Source: Dokdonella immobilis
Lineage (GTDB): Bacteria > Pseudomonadota > Gammaproteobacteria > Xanthomonadales > Rhodanobacteraceae
Reading direction: 5' to 3'
Assembly (NCBI RefSeq): GCF_900115085.1
Contig: NZ_FOVF01000003.1
Location: forward strand, 186,001 to 250,000
DNA: 64,000 nucleotides
Positions 18,949-27,775 of this stretch are shown here, piece by piece. The notes beneath the pieces are model-generated. The model was not told the origin of the DNA, did no database searches, and worked only from the letters and a program-made list of their open reading frames with translations. The stretch's first letter is position 1; the number at the start of each line of letters is the position of its first letter. The position numbers were made by a program, and so were the translations under genes.

Positions 18949-20372
18949 TCGAAGTGTTCCGTGTAGCGGTCCACCGCCAAGTTTTCGAAACGTGTGAACT
19001 GGCCGAGGAAGGCGAGCTTGACCGACCCGGTCGGGCCGTTGCGCTGCTTGCCGATGATGATCTCGGCGACGCCCTTCTCGGGAGAATCCGCGTTGTAGTA
19101 CTCATCGCGGTAGATGAACATGATCACGTCCGCATCCTGCTCGATGGCGCCCGACTCGCGCAGGTCTGACATCATCGGTTTCTTGTCGGTACGCTGTTCG
19201 AGCGAGCGGTTGAGCTGGGACAGTGCGATCACGGGGACATTGAGTTCCTTGGCCAGGGCCTTCAGTCCACGCGAAATTTCTGAAATTTCCGTGGCGCGAT
19301 TCTCCTTGTTTCCGGGCACCTGCATCAGCTGCAGGTAGTCGATCACGATCAGGCCGAGATCATGTTCGCGTTTCAGGCGCCGCGCGCGCGCGCGCAGTTC
19401 GCCCGGCGACAGGGCCGGCGTGTCGTCGATGAAGATCCTGGCCTCGCTGAGCATCGTGATCGCACTGGTCACCCGCGGCCATTCCTCTTCGGCCAGGTCG
19501 CCGGTGCGCAGGTGCTGCTGGTTGATCCGCCCCATCGAGGAGATCAGGCGGAAGGCCAGCTGCGAGGACGACATTTCCATAGAGAAGACCGCCACGGCCT
19601 TCTTGGTTCGCATGGCCGCGTTCTCGGCCATGTTCAGAGCCAGTGCGGTCTTGCCCATCGATGGACGTGCGGCGACGATGATCAGGTCGGACGGTTGCAG
19701 ACCGGTGGTCATGTCGTCGAGATCGGTGTAGCCGGTCGGCAGGCCGGTGATCGAGCCGCGGTTCTCGTAGCGGTGATGCAGGATCTGGAAGGCATCCTTG
19801 ACCGCGGCGCGCATCGAGACGAAGCCCTTGCGTCCGCGCGAACCGGCCTCGGCGATGCGGAATACCTTCTGTTCCGCCGTCTCGAGCAATTCCTGGCTGC
19901 TCCGGCCCTCGGGCTGGAAGGCATCGCCGGTGATCTCGGTACCGGTATCGATCAGTTGCCGCAGCACCGATTTCTCGCGAACGATGTCGGCGTAGGCAAC
20001 GATGTTGGCCGCGCTCGGCGTCGAATTGGCCAGCTCGATGACATAGGCGATGCCACCGACCTGTTCGGCCATGCCCTGCGCATCGAACCACTCACCCAGG
20101 GTCACCGCGTCGCAGGGCTGGTCCTTTTCGCTGAGCTGGTTGATCGCCCTAAAGATCAGGCGATGGTCGCGACGGTAGAAATCCTCTTCGCTGATGCGAT
20201 CGGCGACGCGTTCCCAGGATTCGGGCGCCAGCATCAGGCCGCCGAGCACGGCCTGCTCGGCCTCGATCGAGTGCGGCGGCACGCGCAAGGTCTCGACGTT
20301 GACGGCGGGCTTGCGTTCTGCGGAGGGAATCATGGGGGGGCTCGGTTCGATGAAGCGGCGTGTCTCGATCAT
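18945..20372 (-). CDS. dnaB: Replicative DNA helicase DnaB
   Basis: DnaB is the hexameric 5'-3' helicase of the replication fork. The 475-residue protein has the N-terminal domain beginning VPPHSIEAEQAVLGGLML, and a RecA-like domain with Walker A (ARPSMGKTALALN, GKT at 240-242), FSMEMSSSQL and the VIDYLQLM and RESGAIEQDADVI motifs. There is no sign of an intein. An alternative start at ATG 20333 would shorten the protein by 13 residues; I cannot decide between them. It heads the dnaB-alr-radA unit. The upstream rplI operon is closed by a strong terminator. Confidence 0.96.
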   Translation of the reverse strand: MIETRRFIEPSPPMIPSAERKPAVNVETLRVPPHSIEAEQAVLGGLMLAPESWERVADRISEEDFYRRDHRLIFRAINQLSEKDQPCDAVTLGEWFDAQGMAEQVGGIAYVIELANSTPSAANIVAYADIVREKSVLRQLIDTGTEITGDAFQPEGRSSQELLETAEQKVFRIAEAGSRGRKGFVSMRAAVKDAFQILHHRYENRGSITGLPTGYTDLDDMTTGLQPSDLIIVAARPSMGKTALALNMAENAAMRTKKAVAVFSMEMSSSQLAFRLISSMGRINQQHLRTGDLAEEEWPRVTSAITMLSEARIFIDDTPALSPGELRARARRLKREHDLGLIVIDYLQLMQVPGNKENRATEISEISRGLKALAKELNVPVIALSQLNRSLEQRTDKKPMMSDLRESGAIEQDADVIMFIYRDEYYNADSPEKGVAEIIIGKQRNGPTGSVKLAFLGQFTRFENLAVDRYTEHFE

Positions 20373-20440
20373 ACCCAGCGCGGCGTCTCATCAATAGAGA
20401 ACAACCCTGTGCATAAGCTGTGCAGTTGCGTGCGCAGAAA

Positions 20441-20472
20441 TGAAAACGGGCGCCCAGGGGCGCCCGTTTTCA
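20441..20472 (-). terminator. Intrinsic terminator of the rpsF-rpsR-rplI operon
   Basis: A perfect 14-bp stem, TGAAAACGGGCGCC (20441-20454) with 20459-20472, closes a four-base loop. The AAAA/TTTT at the stem base gives a U-tract in both directions. It lies 20 bases after the rplI stop. Confidence 0.92.
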
Positions 20473-20492
20473 TCACACGATAGATCGCGCGA

Positions 20493-20945
20493 TCAGTTGT
20501 CGGGAACGACAACGACCTTGACCGTCGAGTCGACGTCGGCATGCAGATGGATGCGCACCTCGAACTCGCCGATGTGGCGAATCGGGCCTTCGCCCTGCAC
20601 TACTTCGTTCTTGTCCAGGGCCAGGCCCATCGCGGTGAAGGCTTCGGCGATGTCGCGCGGACCGACCGAACCGAACAGCTTGCCTTCGGTACTGGCATTG
20701 GCCTTGATCGTCACCGCCTCGGCGCCATCGAACTGGGCCTTGCGAGCGGCGGCGGCACCGAGCAACTGGTTGGCCTTGGCCTCGTACTCGGCGCGACGGG
20801 TTTCGAAGTTGGCGAGGTTGTCGGCCGTGGCCGGCACCGCCTTGCCCTGCGGCACGAGGTAGTTGCGGCCATAGCCCGGCTTGACGTTGACCTTGTCGCC
20901 GAGGTTGCCGAGGTTCTTTACTTTCTGCAGAAGAATCAGTTGCAT
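20493..20945 (-). CDS. rplI: 50S ribosomal protein L9
   Basis: The 150-residue protein starts [19 protein letters not shown] and contains [14 protein letters not shown], the L9 signature. The C-terminal domain has the expected [11 protein letters not shown] loop. An in-frame TTG four codons upstream is not the start: TTGGAG just before ATG 20945 is the ribosome binding site. It is the last gene of rpsF-rpsR-rplI, 85 bases after rpsR. Confidence 0.96.
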   Translation of the reverse strand: MQLILLQKVKNLGNLGDKVNVKPGYGRNYLVPQGKAVPATADNLANFETRRAEYEAKANQLLGAAAARKAQFDGAEAVTIKANASTEGKLFGSVGPRDIAEAFTAMGLALDKNEVVQGEGPIRHIGEFEVRIHLHADVDSTVKVVVVPDN

Positions 20946-21030
20946 GGAAAACTCCAATTCGTTAGCGCCGGATCATTCCGGCGCAGCTTGCGCTGTCCGA
21001 ATCGGCCCGCTGCCGGGCCGGGTATTCAGA

Positions 21031-21255
21031 TCAATGGCTGTCGCTGTAGGGCAGCAGGGCGAGGAAGCGTGCGTGCTGCACGGCCACGGCGAGCTGGCGC
21101 TGGTAGCGCGCCTTGGTGCCGGTGATCCGGCTCGGCACGATCTTGCCGGTCTCGGTGATGTACTGGCGCAGCAGGTTGAGATCCTTGTAGTCGATCTCGA
21201 CGACGTCTTCGGCGGTGAACCGGCAGAACTTCTTGCGACGGAAGAATTTGGACAT
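21031..21255 (-). CDS. rpsR: 30S ribosomal protein S18
   Basis: The 74-residue protein has the conserved sequence [38 protein letters not shown] and the basic [15 protein letters not shown] stretch of S18, which pairs with S6 on the 30S platform. It lies 26 bases after rpsF and before rplI in the usual order. Confidence 0.97.
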   Translation of the reverse strand: MSKFFRRKKFCRFTAEDVVEIDYKDLNLLRQYITETGKIVPSRITGTKARYQRQLAVAVQHARFLALLPYSDSH

Positions 21256-21281
21256 GGTGGCAACTCCTGGATTCGGGGGCG

Positions 21282-21746
21282 TCAGTCGGCGCTGGCGGAT
21301 GAGGATTCGGCGCTGTCCGCATTGCGGTCGCCACGATCACCACGGTCGGAACGACCGCCGCGATCGTCGGAATCATCGCTGCCAAAACCGCCGTCGTCGT
21401 CGCGACGGCGACGGTCGCCTTTGTCGTCCTTGTTCTTCATGATCGCCGACATCTCGGTGACCGGCGCGTCGCGCTTGATCACCAGATGGCGCAGCACCGC
21501 GTCGTTGAAGCGGAAGCCCGAGAGCAGTTCGTCGAGAACCGTCTGGCTGACTTCGATGTTCAACAGCACGTAATGCGCTTTGGCCAGATGCTGCATCGGG
21601 AACGCCAGCTGGCGCCGGCCCCAGTCTTCCAGACGATGGATCTTGCCGCCATCGGACTCGATCATCGTCTTGTAACGATCGATCATGGCGGGTACTTGTT
21701 CGCTCTGGTCCGGATGGACCAGGAACACGACTTCATAATGACGCAT
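21282..21746 (-). CDS. rpsF: 30S ribosomal protein S6 with long charged tail
   Basis: The 154-residue protein begins [19 protein letters not shown] and contains [13 protein letters not shown] and [10 protein letters not shown], all typical S6 elements. After residue ~103 comes a ~50-residue tail rich in Asp, Arg, Gly and Ser. E. coli S6 has a short C-terminal extension that receives glutamates through RimK; here the tail ends in a Glu/Ser/Ala/Asp stretch and is longer than usual. The start is ATG 21746; an upstream extension of the frame is not coding. It is the first gene of the rpsF-rpsR-rplI operon. Confidence 0.95.
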   Translation of the reverse strand: MRHYEVVFLVHPDQSEQVPAMIDRYKTMIESDGGKIHRLEDWGRRQLAFPMQHLAKAHYVLLNIEVSQTVLDELLSGFRFNDAVLRHLVIKRDAPVTEMSAIMKNKDDKGDRRRRDDDGGFGSDDSDDRGGRSDRGDRGDRNADSAESSSASAD

Positions 21747-21842
21747 GGCATTTCCTTTTGGGTGTCCGCACACAGTGCGGGGGCAGCCTCCCGACCAGCG
21801 GTGAGGCAAGAATCTTCGCCATGGACCAGCGAAGGGGCGCGG

Positions 21843-21871
21843 ATAGTAAGGGATTCGGGCCTGCAGGGCAA
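21843..21871 (-). promoter_or_regulatory. Promoter of the rpsF operon
   Basis: Minus-strand TTGCCC (21871-21866) and TACTAT (21848-21843) are separated by exactly 17 bases. The element lies about 100 bases upstream of rpsF and just before the neighbouring minus-strand gene ends, leaving a leader in which ribosomal autoregulation could act. Confidence 0.7.
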
Positions 21872-21888
21872 GGCATCGGGGACCCTGC

Positions 21889-23061
21889 CTAGAACGCCTG
21901 CACCGTCCTCGGTGGATCGCGCAGCCAGCGGGCCCAGTCCGCAGCCAATTTCGCCAGGCCGCCCGGATAGCTTTCGTCCAGCAGCCGTTCGGCGGCAACC
22001 GGACGACAGGGCGCGCTTCGCTGCGTGGCCAGCACGGCGCCGAGGGCCTGCCTGCCATCGGGGCTGCCCATCAGCACGGCGACCAGGGCGTAGGCTCGCA
22101 GATAGCGCTGCTCACGCCCTTCAGCATAGAAAAGGAAGCCGTCCCGGGCCAACAGCTCGACCAGTTCGTTGCGACCATCGCCCTCGAGTGCCGCGCTGCG
22201 CAGGCTGGCCGTCGACTCCTCCAGGTCCACGCGCGCACCGAGCCCGGACACTTCGAGCTGCTCGAAGTACCCGGCCATGCCTTCGTTGATCGCGGTCGGC
22301 AGGCTGCCGATCCGCTCGTGGATCAGGGCATGGGTGATTTCGTGGCGCAGGATCTGGAAATTGGCTTCGTTCCGATCCTGCAGCCGCACATGGATCGTGC
22401 GATCCGCCATCGAATAGGTGCCCTCCGAACCGATCATGAGCGGATTGCCGACCCGCTGCGCGTAGGACTGCGCCGAGGCGATGAACTCGACGTTGAGGAC
22501 GAGGCCCGGATCCCCGTCCACGCCGAGCGAACCGCGCAGGATGCGTTCGATGGCCTGGGCATCGGCCATCGCGCGCTGGGCCAGGAAGTCGGGCAGATTG
22601 ACATCGTAACCGCTGGCGTTGACGACGATCGGTGGCAGCCCATCGACCTCGATCCGGCGATGGCCTTCGGCCTTGCCGACCGGTGCCTGGTCGGAAAAGT
22701 GCTGGATCCCGGACTCGTCCACCCAACGATGGATGGCGACCTTCTTCGCCCTGGCCTTGCTGGCCGTTCCGGCCAGGCACGCCTGCTCCGGCAGGGCGGC
22801 ATGCATGGCGGCCAAGGCTGCATCCATCAGCGAGGGTTGGCCGGGACTCGACGAGTCCCGGACGTCCCGAACCTGCGCTTCCCGATCCTTCGGGGCTACC
22901 GATGAGGCCTCCGCCATCCCGGGCGGAACCGGACCTTCCAGGTGCCCGGGCCTGGTTCGATGCACGTCGGAGCGTTCGGCCAGAAGGTGGTCCGCGGTCT
23001 GCCGCTGCCAGAGAAACACGCCGCAGACGAACAGCAGGATCAGCAGAAGCCAAGGGCGCAT
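21889..23061 (-). CDS. Membrane-anchored DUF4124/HExxH protein (putative metallopeptidase)
   Basis: The start ATG 23061 puts a hydrophobic anchor directly at the N-terminus ([17 protein letters not shown]); the frame opens further upstream without family-like sequence. The 390-residue protein then has a DUF4124-type segment ([17 protein letters not shown], ~111-127), and a domain with HEITH (240-244) followed 15 residues later by NEGMAGYFE (Glu260). This HExxH...E spacing fits a gluzincin-type zinc metallopeptidase facing the periplasm. The substrate is unknown. Other DUF4124 proteins are envelope proteins of unclear role. It stands alone, convergent with nothing close, and ends about 18 bases from the rpsF promoter. 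Confidence 0.75.
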   Translation of the reverse strand: MRPWLLLILLFVCGVFLWQRQTADHLLAERSDVHRTRPGHLEGPVPPGMAEASSVAPKDREAQVRDVRDSSSPGQPSLMDAALAAMHAALPEQACLAGTASKARAKKVAIHRWVDESGIQHFSDQAPVGKAEGHRRIEVDGLPPIVVNASGYDVNLPDFLAQRAMADAQAIERILRGSLGVDGDPGLVLNVEFIASAQSYAQRVGNPLMIGSEGTYSMADRTIHVRLQDRNEANFQILRHEITHALIHERIGSLPTAINEGMAGYFEQLEVSGLGARVDLEESTASLRSAALEGDGRNELVELLARDGFLFYAEGREQRYLRAYALVAVLMGSPDGRQALGAVLATQRSAPCRPVAAERLLDESYPGGLAKLAADWARWLRDPPRTVQAF

Positions 23062-23352
23062 CAGCGCCCCGCCCCGGTTTGCAACAGCCACCTGTCGAAG
23101 CATCCGCTTCCTCGCCGCAGAAGCGCGGCGGTCCATCGGCGTTCGTGCGCGGGGTTCTCGGCCGATGGGTGGTCCTGGAAGGCGGTATTCATGCTTGAAG
23201 CATACCGCTGTCGAGCACGACCGCCGCACGACCCGGGCCCTGCGCAGCAGATGCGCACCCTCGCAGTCAGCCGGGGGTCAACGCCCCTGTGTTTAAACTG
23301 AACGGCCGTGCGTCTGCTGGCACATAGTCCCTTGACCAGAGAGGAGATCACC

Positions 23353-24213
23353 ATGATGGATTGGCTCACCGCCCCCGAACACGCCCACTGGGTGGATCTC
23401 GGTATATCGGTCGGAGGGCGCCTGCTCGGTGCCCTGGTTTTGCTGCTGGTCGGCCTCAAGCTCGCACACATGCTGGCGAACTGGATCGGCGGCAAGCTGC
23501 AAAAGAGCAGGATCGAGTCGACTGCGGCCCTGTTCCTCGGCCGTATCATCCTCGTTGTGTTGCAGGTGGTCCTGCTGCTCGCCGTCGTGCAGGTGCTGGG
23601 CGTGCCGATGACCTCGATGTTCGCGGTCCTCGGCGCGGCCGGGCTGGCCATCGGTCTTGCCCTCAAGGACTCCCTCTCGAATATCGCGTCCGGCGTTATG
23701 CTGGTCACCTTGCGGCCGTTCCATGTCGATGACATCGTCACCATCAACGGCGTCACCGGCAAGGTCGAGATGGTCAACATCTTCCAGACCCGGCTCCGCG
23801 GCGCCGACAATCAGGTCATCACCCTGCCCAATTCGCTGATCACCAACGACTCGATCATCAATCTGACGCCGGATACGATGCGTCGCATCGAACTGGTTAT
23901 CGGGATCGGCTACTCTGACGACATCGACAAGGCCCGTGCCATCGCCATGGACGCCATGCAATCCGATCCGCGGGTACTGGCCGAACCAGAGCCGTCGGTG
24001 TTCGTCTACGAACTGGCCGAAAGCAGCGTCAATCTGGGCATCCGCTGCCACGTCGCCAATGCCGACTGGTTTGCCACGCGCTGCGAGTTGACCGAGCAGG
24101 TCAAGAAGCGCTTCGACAAGGACGGCATCAGCATCCCGTTCCCGCAACGCGACCTGCATCTGGTCAGTGGCGTCCCCAGCCTGGGAGGCAAGGCCGAGCC
24201 AAAGGCGGCCTGA
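23353..24213 (+). CDS. mscS: Small-conductance mechanosensitive channel, MscS family
   Basis: The 286-residue protein has three transmembrane helices in its first ~115 residues. The pore helix carries the Gly/Ala pattern of MscS (FAVLGAAGLAIGLALKDSLSNIASG). The beta domain begins at LRPFHVDDIVTINGVTGKVEMV, and the C-terminal mixed domain follows. MscS channels open under hypo-osmotic membrane tension. ATG 23353 is preceded by GAGGAG, a strong ribosome binding site; an earlier in-frame start is less likely. The unit is monocistronic and followed by a hairpin. Confidence 0.93.
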   Translation: MMDWLTAPEHAHWVDLGISVGGRLLGALVLLLVGLKLAHMLANWIGGKLQKSRIESTAALFLGRIILVVLQVVLLLAVVQVLGVPMTSMFAVLGAAGLAIGLALKDSLSNIASGVMLVTLRPFHVDDIVTINGVTGKVEMVNIFQTRLRGADNQVITLPNSLITNDSIINLTPDTMRRIELVIGIGYSDDIDKARAIAMDAMQSDPRVLAEPEPSVFVYELAESSVNLGIRCHVANADWFATRCELTEQVKKRFDKDGISIPFPQRDLHLVSGVPSLGGKAEPKAA

Positions 24214-24236
24214 CGAGGCGGCGGCGGAAATCCGAA

Positions 24237-24269
24237 CGGCAGGAATCCGGTTGTGACGGATTCCTGCCG
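24237..24269. terminator. Bidirectional hairpin between convergent genes
   Basis: CGGCAGGAATCCG (24237-24249) pairs perfectly with 24257-24269 around a seven-base loop. It lies between the ends of mscS and the convergent gene at 24298. It has no strong T-run on either side, so it may act as a weak or Rho-assisted terminator. Confidence 0.6.
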
Positions 24270-24297
24270 GCGACCGGGTCTATGCAATCCCGGACTA

Positions 24298-24663
24298 CTA
24301 TTCGCTTGCGGCCTGGCAGGCCAGCAGGTCGCTGTCCTTGATCACCCACTTGTCATTGTCGGCACACAAGGCGACATCCGACACCACGCACTCGTCGCCA
24401 TCCTCGTCGACGACCTTGACGTCCCAGCTGTCGCAGGGCACGCCGGTCAGGGTGAACTGATCACCGGTTTCGATGGTGTGATCGCCGAGCTGGTCTTCGC
24501 CCCATTCATCATCGTCGGTCGGCGAAAAGTACATCTCATGGATCGCCCAGTTCGACTTGTTGACGATGATGACCTTGGAATCGCCTTTGCCGGCGAAAGC
24601 CGGTGGAGCCAGCACAACTGCAAACAGCAAACCGCAAAGTGCGATCTGGTTGATCTTCGACAT
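24298..24663 (-). CDS. Small acidic secreted protein, 121 aa
   Basis: A signal peptide (KINQIALCGLLFAVVLAPPAFA) is followed by an acidic ~97-residue mature protein. Its pattern is VIIVNKSNWAIHEMYFSP, WGEDQLGDHTIETGDQF and CDSWDVKVVDEDGDEC, which recurs in small secreted proteins of several Gram-negative and cyanobacterial groups without a known function. Four cysteines in the mature part could form two disulfides in the periplasm. It has its own start with an AGGTGA ribosome binding site, and no functional neighbours. Confidence 0.7.
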   Translation of the reverse strand: MSKINQIALCGLLFAVVLAPPAFAGKGDSKVIIVNKSNWAIHEMYFSPTDDDEWGEDQLGDHTIETGDQFTLTGVPCDSWDVKVVDEDGDECVVSDVALCADNDKWVIKDSDLLACQAASE

Positions 24664-24779
24664 GGAGAGTCACCTTTTGTCTGGGGAAGCTGCTGGTTTC
24701 GTTGCGCAACCGCTGGATCGAGCGGCGCGTCATCGCTCTGCAAGGAGCGGGCCATGCATTGGCCCGGGCTCGCAATGAA

Positions 24780-24804
24780 AAATGCCCGCGCCAGGCGGGC
24801 ATTT
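24780..24804 (-). terminator. Intrinsic terminator of the desaturase gene
   Basis: AAATGCCCGC (24780-24789) and GCGGGCATTT (24795-24804) form a 10-bp stem with a five-base loop; the A/T base of the stem gives the U-tract on the minus strand. It lies 28 bases after the desaturase stop. Confidence 0.8.
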
Positions 24805-24832
24805 CCAGGTCATCGCGATGGCCGGGGACGCA

Positions 24833-26029
24833 TCAGGCGGCGTGGGCCAGGCGGTAGCCCTTGATCCGGCTGGCGAACTCCTGAAGCGCGCGAATGCCGC
24901 TGGCCTCGGCTTCGCGACACCATTGCTTCAATCCTTCAAGCATGGCTTCACCGTTGCGCTGCTCCATGAGTTCGTGCAAGCGCCGGCGATAGTCCATCAC
25001 GGTGGCCATGGCCGGGCGCTGGCTGACCCAGGTTCCGAGCCGCTCGCGAGCATCGTGGTCGAGCCAGCGCCCGCCGCTCGAGAGCGCCTTGCGCAGGCGA
25101 CGCGGCAGTTCCTTGAGGCTGGCACCCGCTTGGGCCACTTCCTCGTGCAAGGTTGGCGCGGTGACGCCACGGAAGTAGTCGGTCATGACCTGGAACTTGT
25201 GGGTCAACAGGGCCTTGATCGTGTCGTTGTCCGGCGCGTGGATGTCGTTGCGGATATCCAGCGACGGCGCCACGCGAAGGACCTTGGCCATGCCGATCGC
25301 CTCGAACATGCGGATCGCGGCCCAACCGATGTCGAACTCGAAGCTGCGCAGCGCGAACTTGGCCGAGCTCGGGAATGCGTGATGGTTGTTGTGCAGTTCC
25401 TCACCACCGATGACGAAGCCCCACGGTGTCAGGTTGGTCGAGGTATCGTCGCTTTCGACGTTGCGGTAGCCCCACCAGTGGCCGAGACCGTTGACCACGC
25501 CAGCGGCCATGAACGGGATCCAGATCATCTGGCAGGCCCAGATGACCACGCCCCAGAGACCGAACAGGGCAAATCCGAGGAACAGCATCAGGGTCGGACC
25601 GAATTCCGGATAGCGACCGTAGACATTGCGCTCGAGCCAGTCGTCCGGCGTACCGCGACCGTACTTCTCGGTAATCGACGGATCCTTGCGCGCCGTCCGA
25701 TACAGGTCGACGCCATCCAGCAGCACCTTCTTGATGCCATAGATCTGCGGGCTGTGCGGATCCTCCGCGGTTTCGCACTTGGCGTGGTGCTTGCGATGGA
25801 TCGCCACCCACTCCTTAGTCACCATGGCCGTCGAGAACCAGGCCCAGAAACGGAAGAAATGCGCGAGTACCGGGTGGAAGTCGACACCCCGATGGGCCTG
25901 GCTGCGATGCAGGTACAGGGTCACCGAGAAGATCGTGAACTGGGAGACGACGATGAAATAGACAACCAGCATCGGCCATGACGCATGGGTCAGGCCGTTG
26001 GTGAGGAACGTGACAATCGAATCAAACAT
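24833..26029 (-). CDS. Acyl desaturase (delta-9 fatty-acid desaturase family)
   Basis: The 398-residue integral membrane protein carries the three histidine boxes of the membrane di-iron desaturases: HRSQAH (41-46), HRKHH (~78-82) and HNNHH (~225-229), interspersed with hydrophobic helices. These bind two irons and introduce a cis double bond into acyl-CoA or acyl-lipid chains, adjusting membrane fluidity. The GHWWGYRN segment is typical of the bacterial stearoyl-CoA-desaturase-like group. The C-terminal ~120 residues are soluble and helical, longer than in the minimal enzyme. The start is preceded by GGTGGAA. A TATAGT -10 element (26059-26064) lies 30 bases upstream. Confidence 0.9.
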   Translation of the reverse strand: MFDSIVTFLTNGLTHASWPMLVVYFIVVSQFTIFSVTLYLHRSQAHRGVDFHPVLAHFFRFWAWFSTAMVTKEWVAIHRKHHAKCETAEDPHSPQIYGIKKVLLDGVDLYRTARKDPSITEKYGRGTPDDWLERNVYGRYPEFGPTLMLFLGFALFGLWGVVIWACQMIWIPFMAAGVVNGLGHWWGYRNVESDDTSTNLTPWGFVIGGEELHNNHHAFPSSAKFALRSFEFDIGWAAIRMFEAIGMAKVLRVAPSLDIRNDIHAPDNDTIKALLTHKFQVMTDYFRGVTAPTLHEEVAQAGASLKELPRRLRKALSSGGRWLDHDARERLGTWVSQRPAMATVMDYRRRLHELMEQRNGEAMLEGLKQWCREAEASGIRALQEFASRIKGYRLAHAA

Positions 26030-26058
26030 GGAATTCCACCGGGAAAAGCCGAACCATG

Positions 26059-26064
26059 ACTATA
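26059..26064 (-). promoter_or_regulatory. Candidate -10 element of the desaturase gene
   Basis: Minus-strand TATAGT lies 30 bases before the desaturase start. The position 17 bases upstream has only a weak -35 (TGGTTC), so this is a tentative call. Confidence 0.4.
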
Positions 26065-26222
26065 CGCGACGCCTGTCGGGTGAACCAGATACCTGGGTCC
26101 CGACAATCGCGTACGCGCGCGGATGGCCGATCCGGGAATGGATCCGGGCCCGTCATGGCCTCCTACCATATGGCGCTGCAGGCGCGGCATTCAAGCAAGT
26201 GCCGCGCAGCCGCCTTTGGTTG

Positions 26223-27539
26223 CTATTCGGATCGAGCCACGATCCGGCCCTGTTTCATCACCATCGTGGGCCGCTCGGTGGCGCGGATGTCGGCCAGTAC
26301 ATTGCCAGGCACGGCAACGATGTCGGCGAATTTCCCGGCCTCCAGGGTACCGGTCTCGGACTCGATGCCGAGCAGGCGAGCGGAACCCTGGCTACTGGTC
26401 ATCAAGGCCGCTGCAGGGCTCATGCCGAGCTTCACGTAGTCGCCGAACTCGCGGGCATTGAGACCGTGCGGAAAGACCGCTGCGTCGGTTCCGAACGCGA
26501 TCGGAACGCCGATCTTCAGCGCGTTGGCGAACATCTCGCCATGCGCCTTGCCGGCCGCCCTCGCCTTGCCGGCAATCTTGGGTGGGTAGGTATCGGCCTT
26601 TTCCACCACCCACTCCTGGGTCATGCGCGTCGGCACCAGGTAGACGCCACGCTCCTTCATCAGGCGCAGCGTGGCCGGCTTGAGGAAGCTGCCATGTTCG
26701 ATCGAGTCGATGCCGGCCTCGACCGCCTGCTGCGCGGCCAGATCGCCGTGACTGTGCGCCGCCACCTTGCGCCCCCAGGTGTGCGCCTCGCCGATGATGG
26801 CCTTGAGCTCGGCCGGCGTCAGTTGGGGCACGTCGACCGGATCGGACTCCGAGAGCACGCCACCCGATGCACAGATCTTGATCAGGTCGGCGCCGAACTT
26901 CATCTGCTCGCGCACCGCCAGCCTGCATTCCTCGGCACCGTTGCAAACGCCTTCGAGCGGGCCCGCCGGCTTGACCCGGTCCGGCGGAAACGGCGAACTG
27001 TCGCAGTGGCCGCCGGTTGAACCGAGGGCGTGCCCCGCCACCAGCATGCGCGGCCCTTCGACCAGGCCGTCGTTGATCGCGTTGCGCAGACCCACATCGA
27101 TGAAGTCGGCGGCGCCGACCTCGCGTACGGTGGTTACCCCCGCTTCGAGCGTAACGCGCGCATTGCGGGCCGCGTGAAAGGACTGCTCGACCGGAAAGCG
27201 CAGCATGCCCTCGTAGAAGCCCTGGGCCCAGTTCTCGCTGTAGTCAGAGGCGATGTGGGTGTGCGCGTCGATATAGCCGGGCACCAGGGTGGCGTCACCG
27301 AGGTCCATCACCCGGGCATCGGCTGGAATCGTCGCATTCGCGCCGACGGCCCGGATCGTCTTGCCCTGGATCACGATTACCCCGGGGCTGTCGAGCTTGC
27401 CGCTGCGCCCATCGAAAAGGTGCGCAGCCTTGAGGACGATCGTCTGCGTCTCGCTTTCGTTGGCGAGCGCCGAATCCGGGTTCGTGGCCGAGCCCGCCAC
27501 CATGGCCGCAACCAGCAACGCAAGCGCATTGACCCTCAT
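26223..27539 (-). CDS. Secreted amidohydrolase-superfamily enzyme (dipeptidase/imidazolonepropionase-like)
   Basis: The 438-residue protein has a signal peptide (VNALALLVAAMVAGSATN) and the metal-dependent amidohydrolase fold. DAHTHI (about residues 91-96) supplies the HxH pair, LIKICASGG carries a lysine placed like the carbamylated Lys of the binuclear branch, and AAHSHG, IEHG and FGTDA supply the remaining His and Asp ligands. This pattern is close to the Xaa-Pro/Xaa-Arg dipeptidase group (the Sgx9260/Cc2672 type). A periplasmic dipeptide hydrolase is therefore the best guess; the true substrate is not determined. It is monocistronic, followed upstream in the genome by a MITE-like repeat. 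Confidence 0.82.
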   Translation of the reverse strand: MRVNALALLVAAMVAGSATNPDSALANESETQTIVLKAAHLFDGRSGKLDSPGVIVIQGKTIRAVGANATIPADARVMDLGDATLVPGYIDAHTHIASDYSENWAQGFYEGMLRFPVEQSFHAARNARVTLEAGVTTVREVGAADFIDVGLRNAINDGLVEGPRMLVAGHALGSTGGHCDSSPFPPDRVKPAGPLEGVCNGAEECRLAVREQMKFGADLIKICASGGVLSESDPVDVPQLTPAELKAIIGEAHTWGRKVAAHSHGDLAAQQAVEAGIDSIEHGSFLKPATLRLMKERGVYLVPTRMTQEWVVEKADTYPPKIAGKARAAGKAHGEMFANALKIGVPIAFGTDAAVFPHGLNAREFGDYVKLGMSPAAALMTSSQGSARLLGIESETGTLEAGKFADIVAVPGNVLADIRATERPTMVMKQGRIVARSE

Positions 27540-27582
27540 CGCAATTCCCCCTTCGCCAGTGATGGCCGAAGTCTAACCCCTG

Positions 27583-27744
27583 GGAGCCTGTCGGACTTCA
27601 ATCGATCGGGCTGCAAATCCGTCTGCGCGGCCCATGTTTCCGCGGCTTCCTGGCCCATGGAACCACCATGGGCCTGCGAATCGTCGAAAATCCGTCCTCA
27701 CGCAGCCGAATATTCGCCTCGACCGCTCAAGTCCGACAGACTCC
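27583..27744. repeat. MITE-like inverted repeat element
   Basis: Sixteen-base arms at 27583-27598 and 27729-27744 are inverted repeats of each other with one mismatch (outer motif GGAG-CTGTCGGACTT). The middle holds a perfect 9-bp hairpin, GGCCCATGG / CCATGGGCC (27652-27660 and 27666-27674). The 162-base element has no coding frame and lies between two minus-strand genes. It looks like a miniature inverted-repeat transposable element or REP-type repeat; I cannot show further copies in this window. Confidence 0.6.
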
Positions 27745-27775
27745 TCGCGGCGTTCGGGCGATCGGGTTGGTCCGG

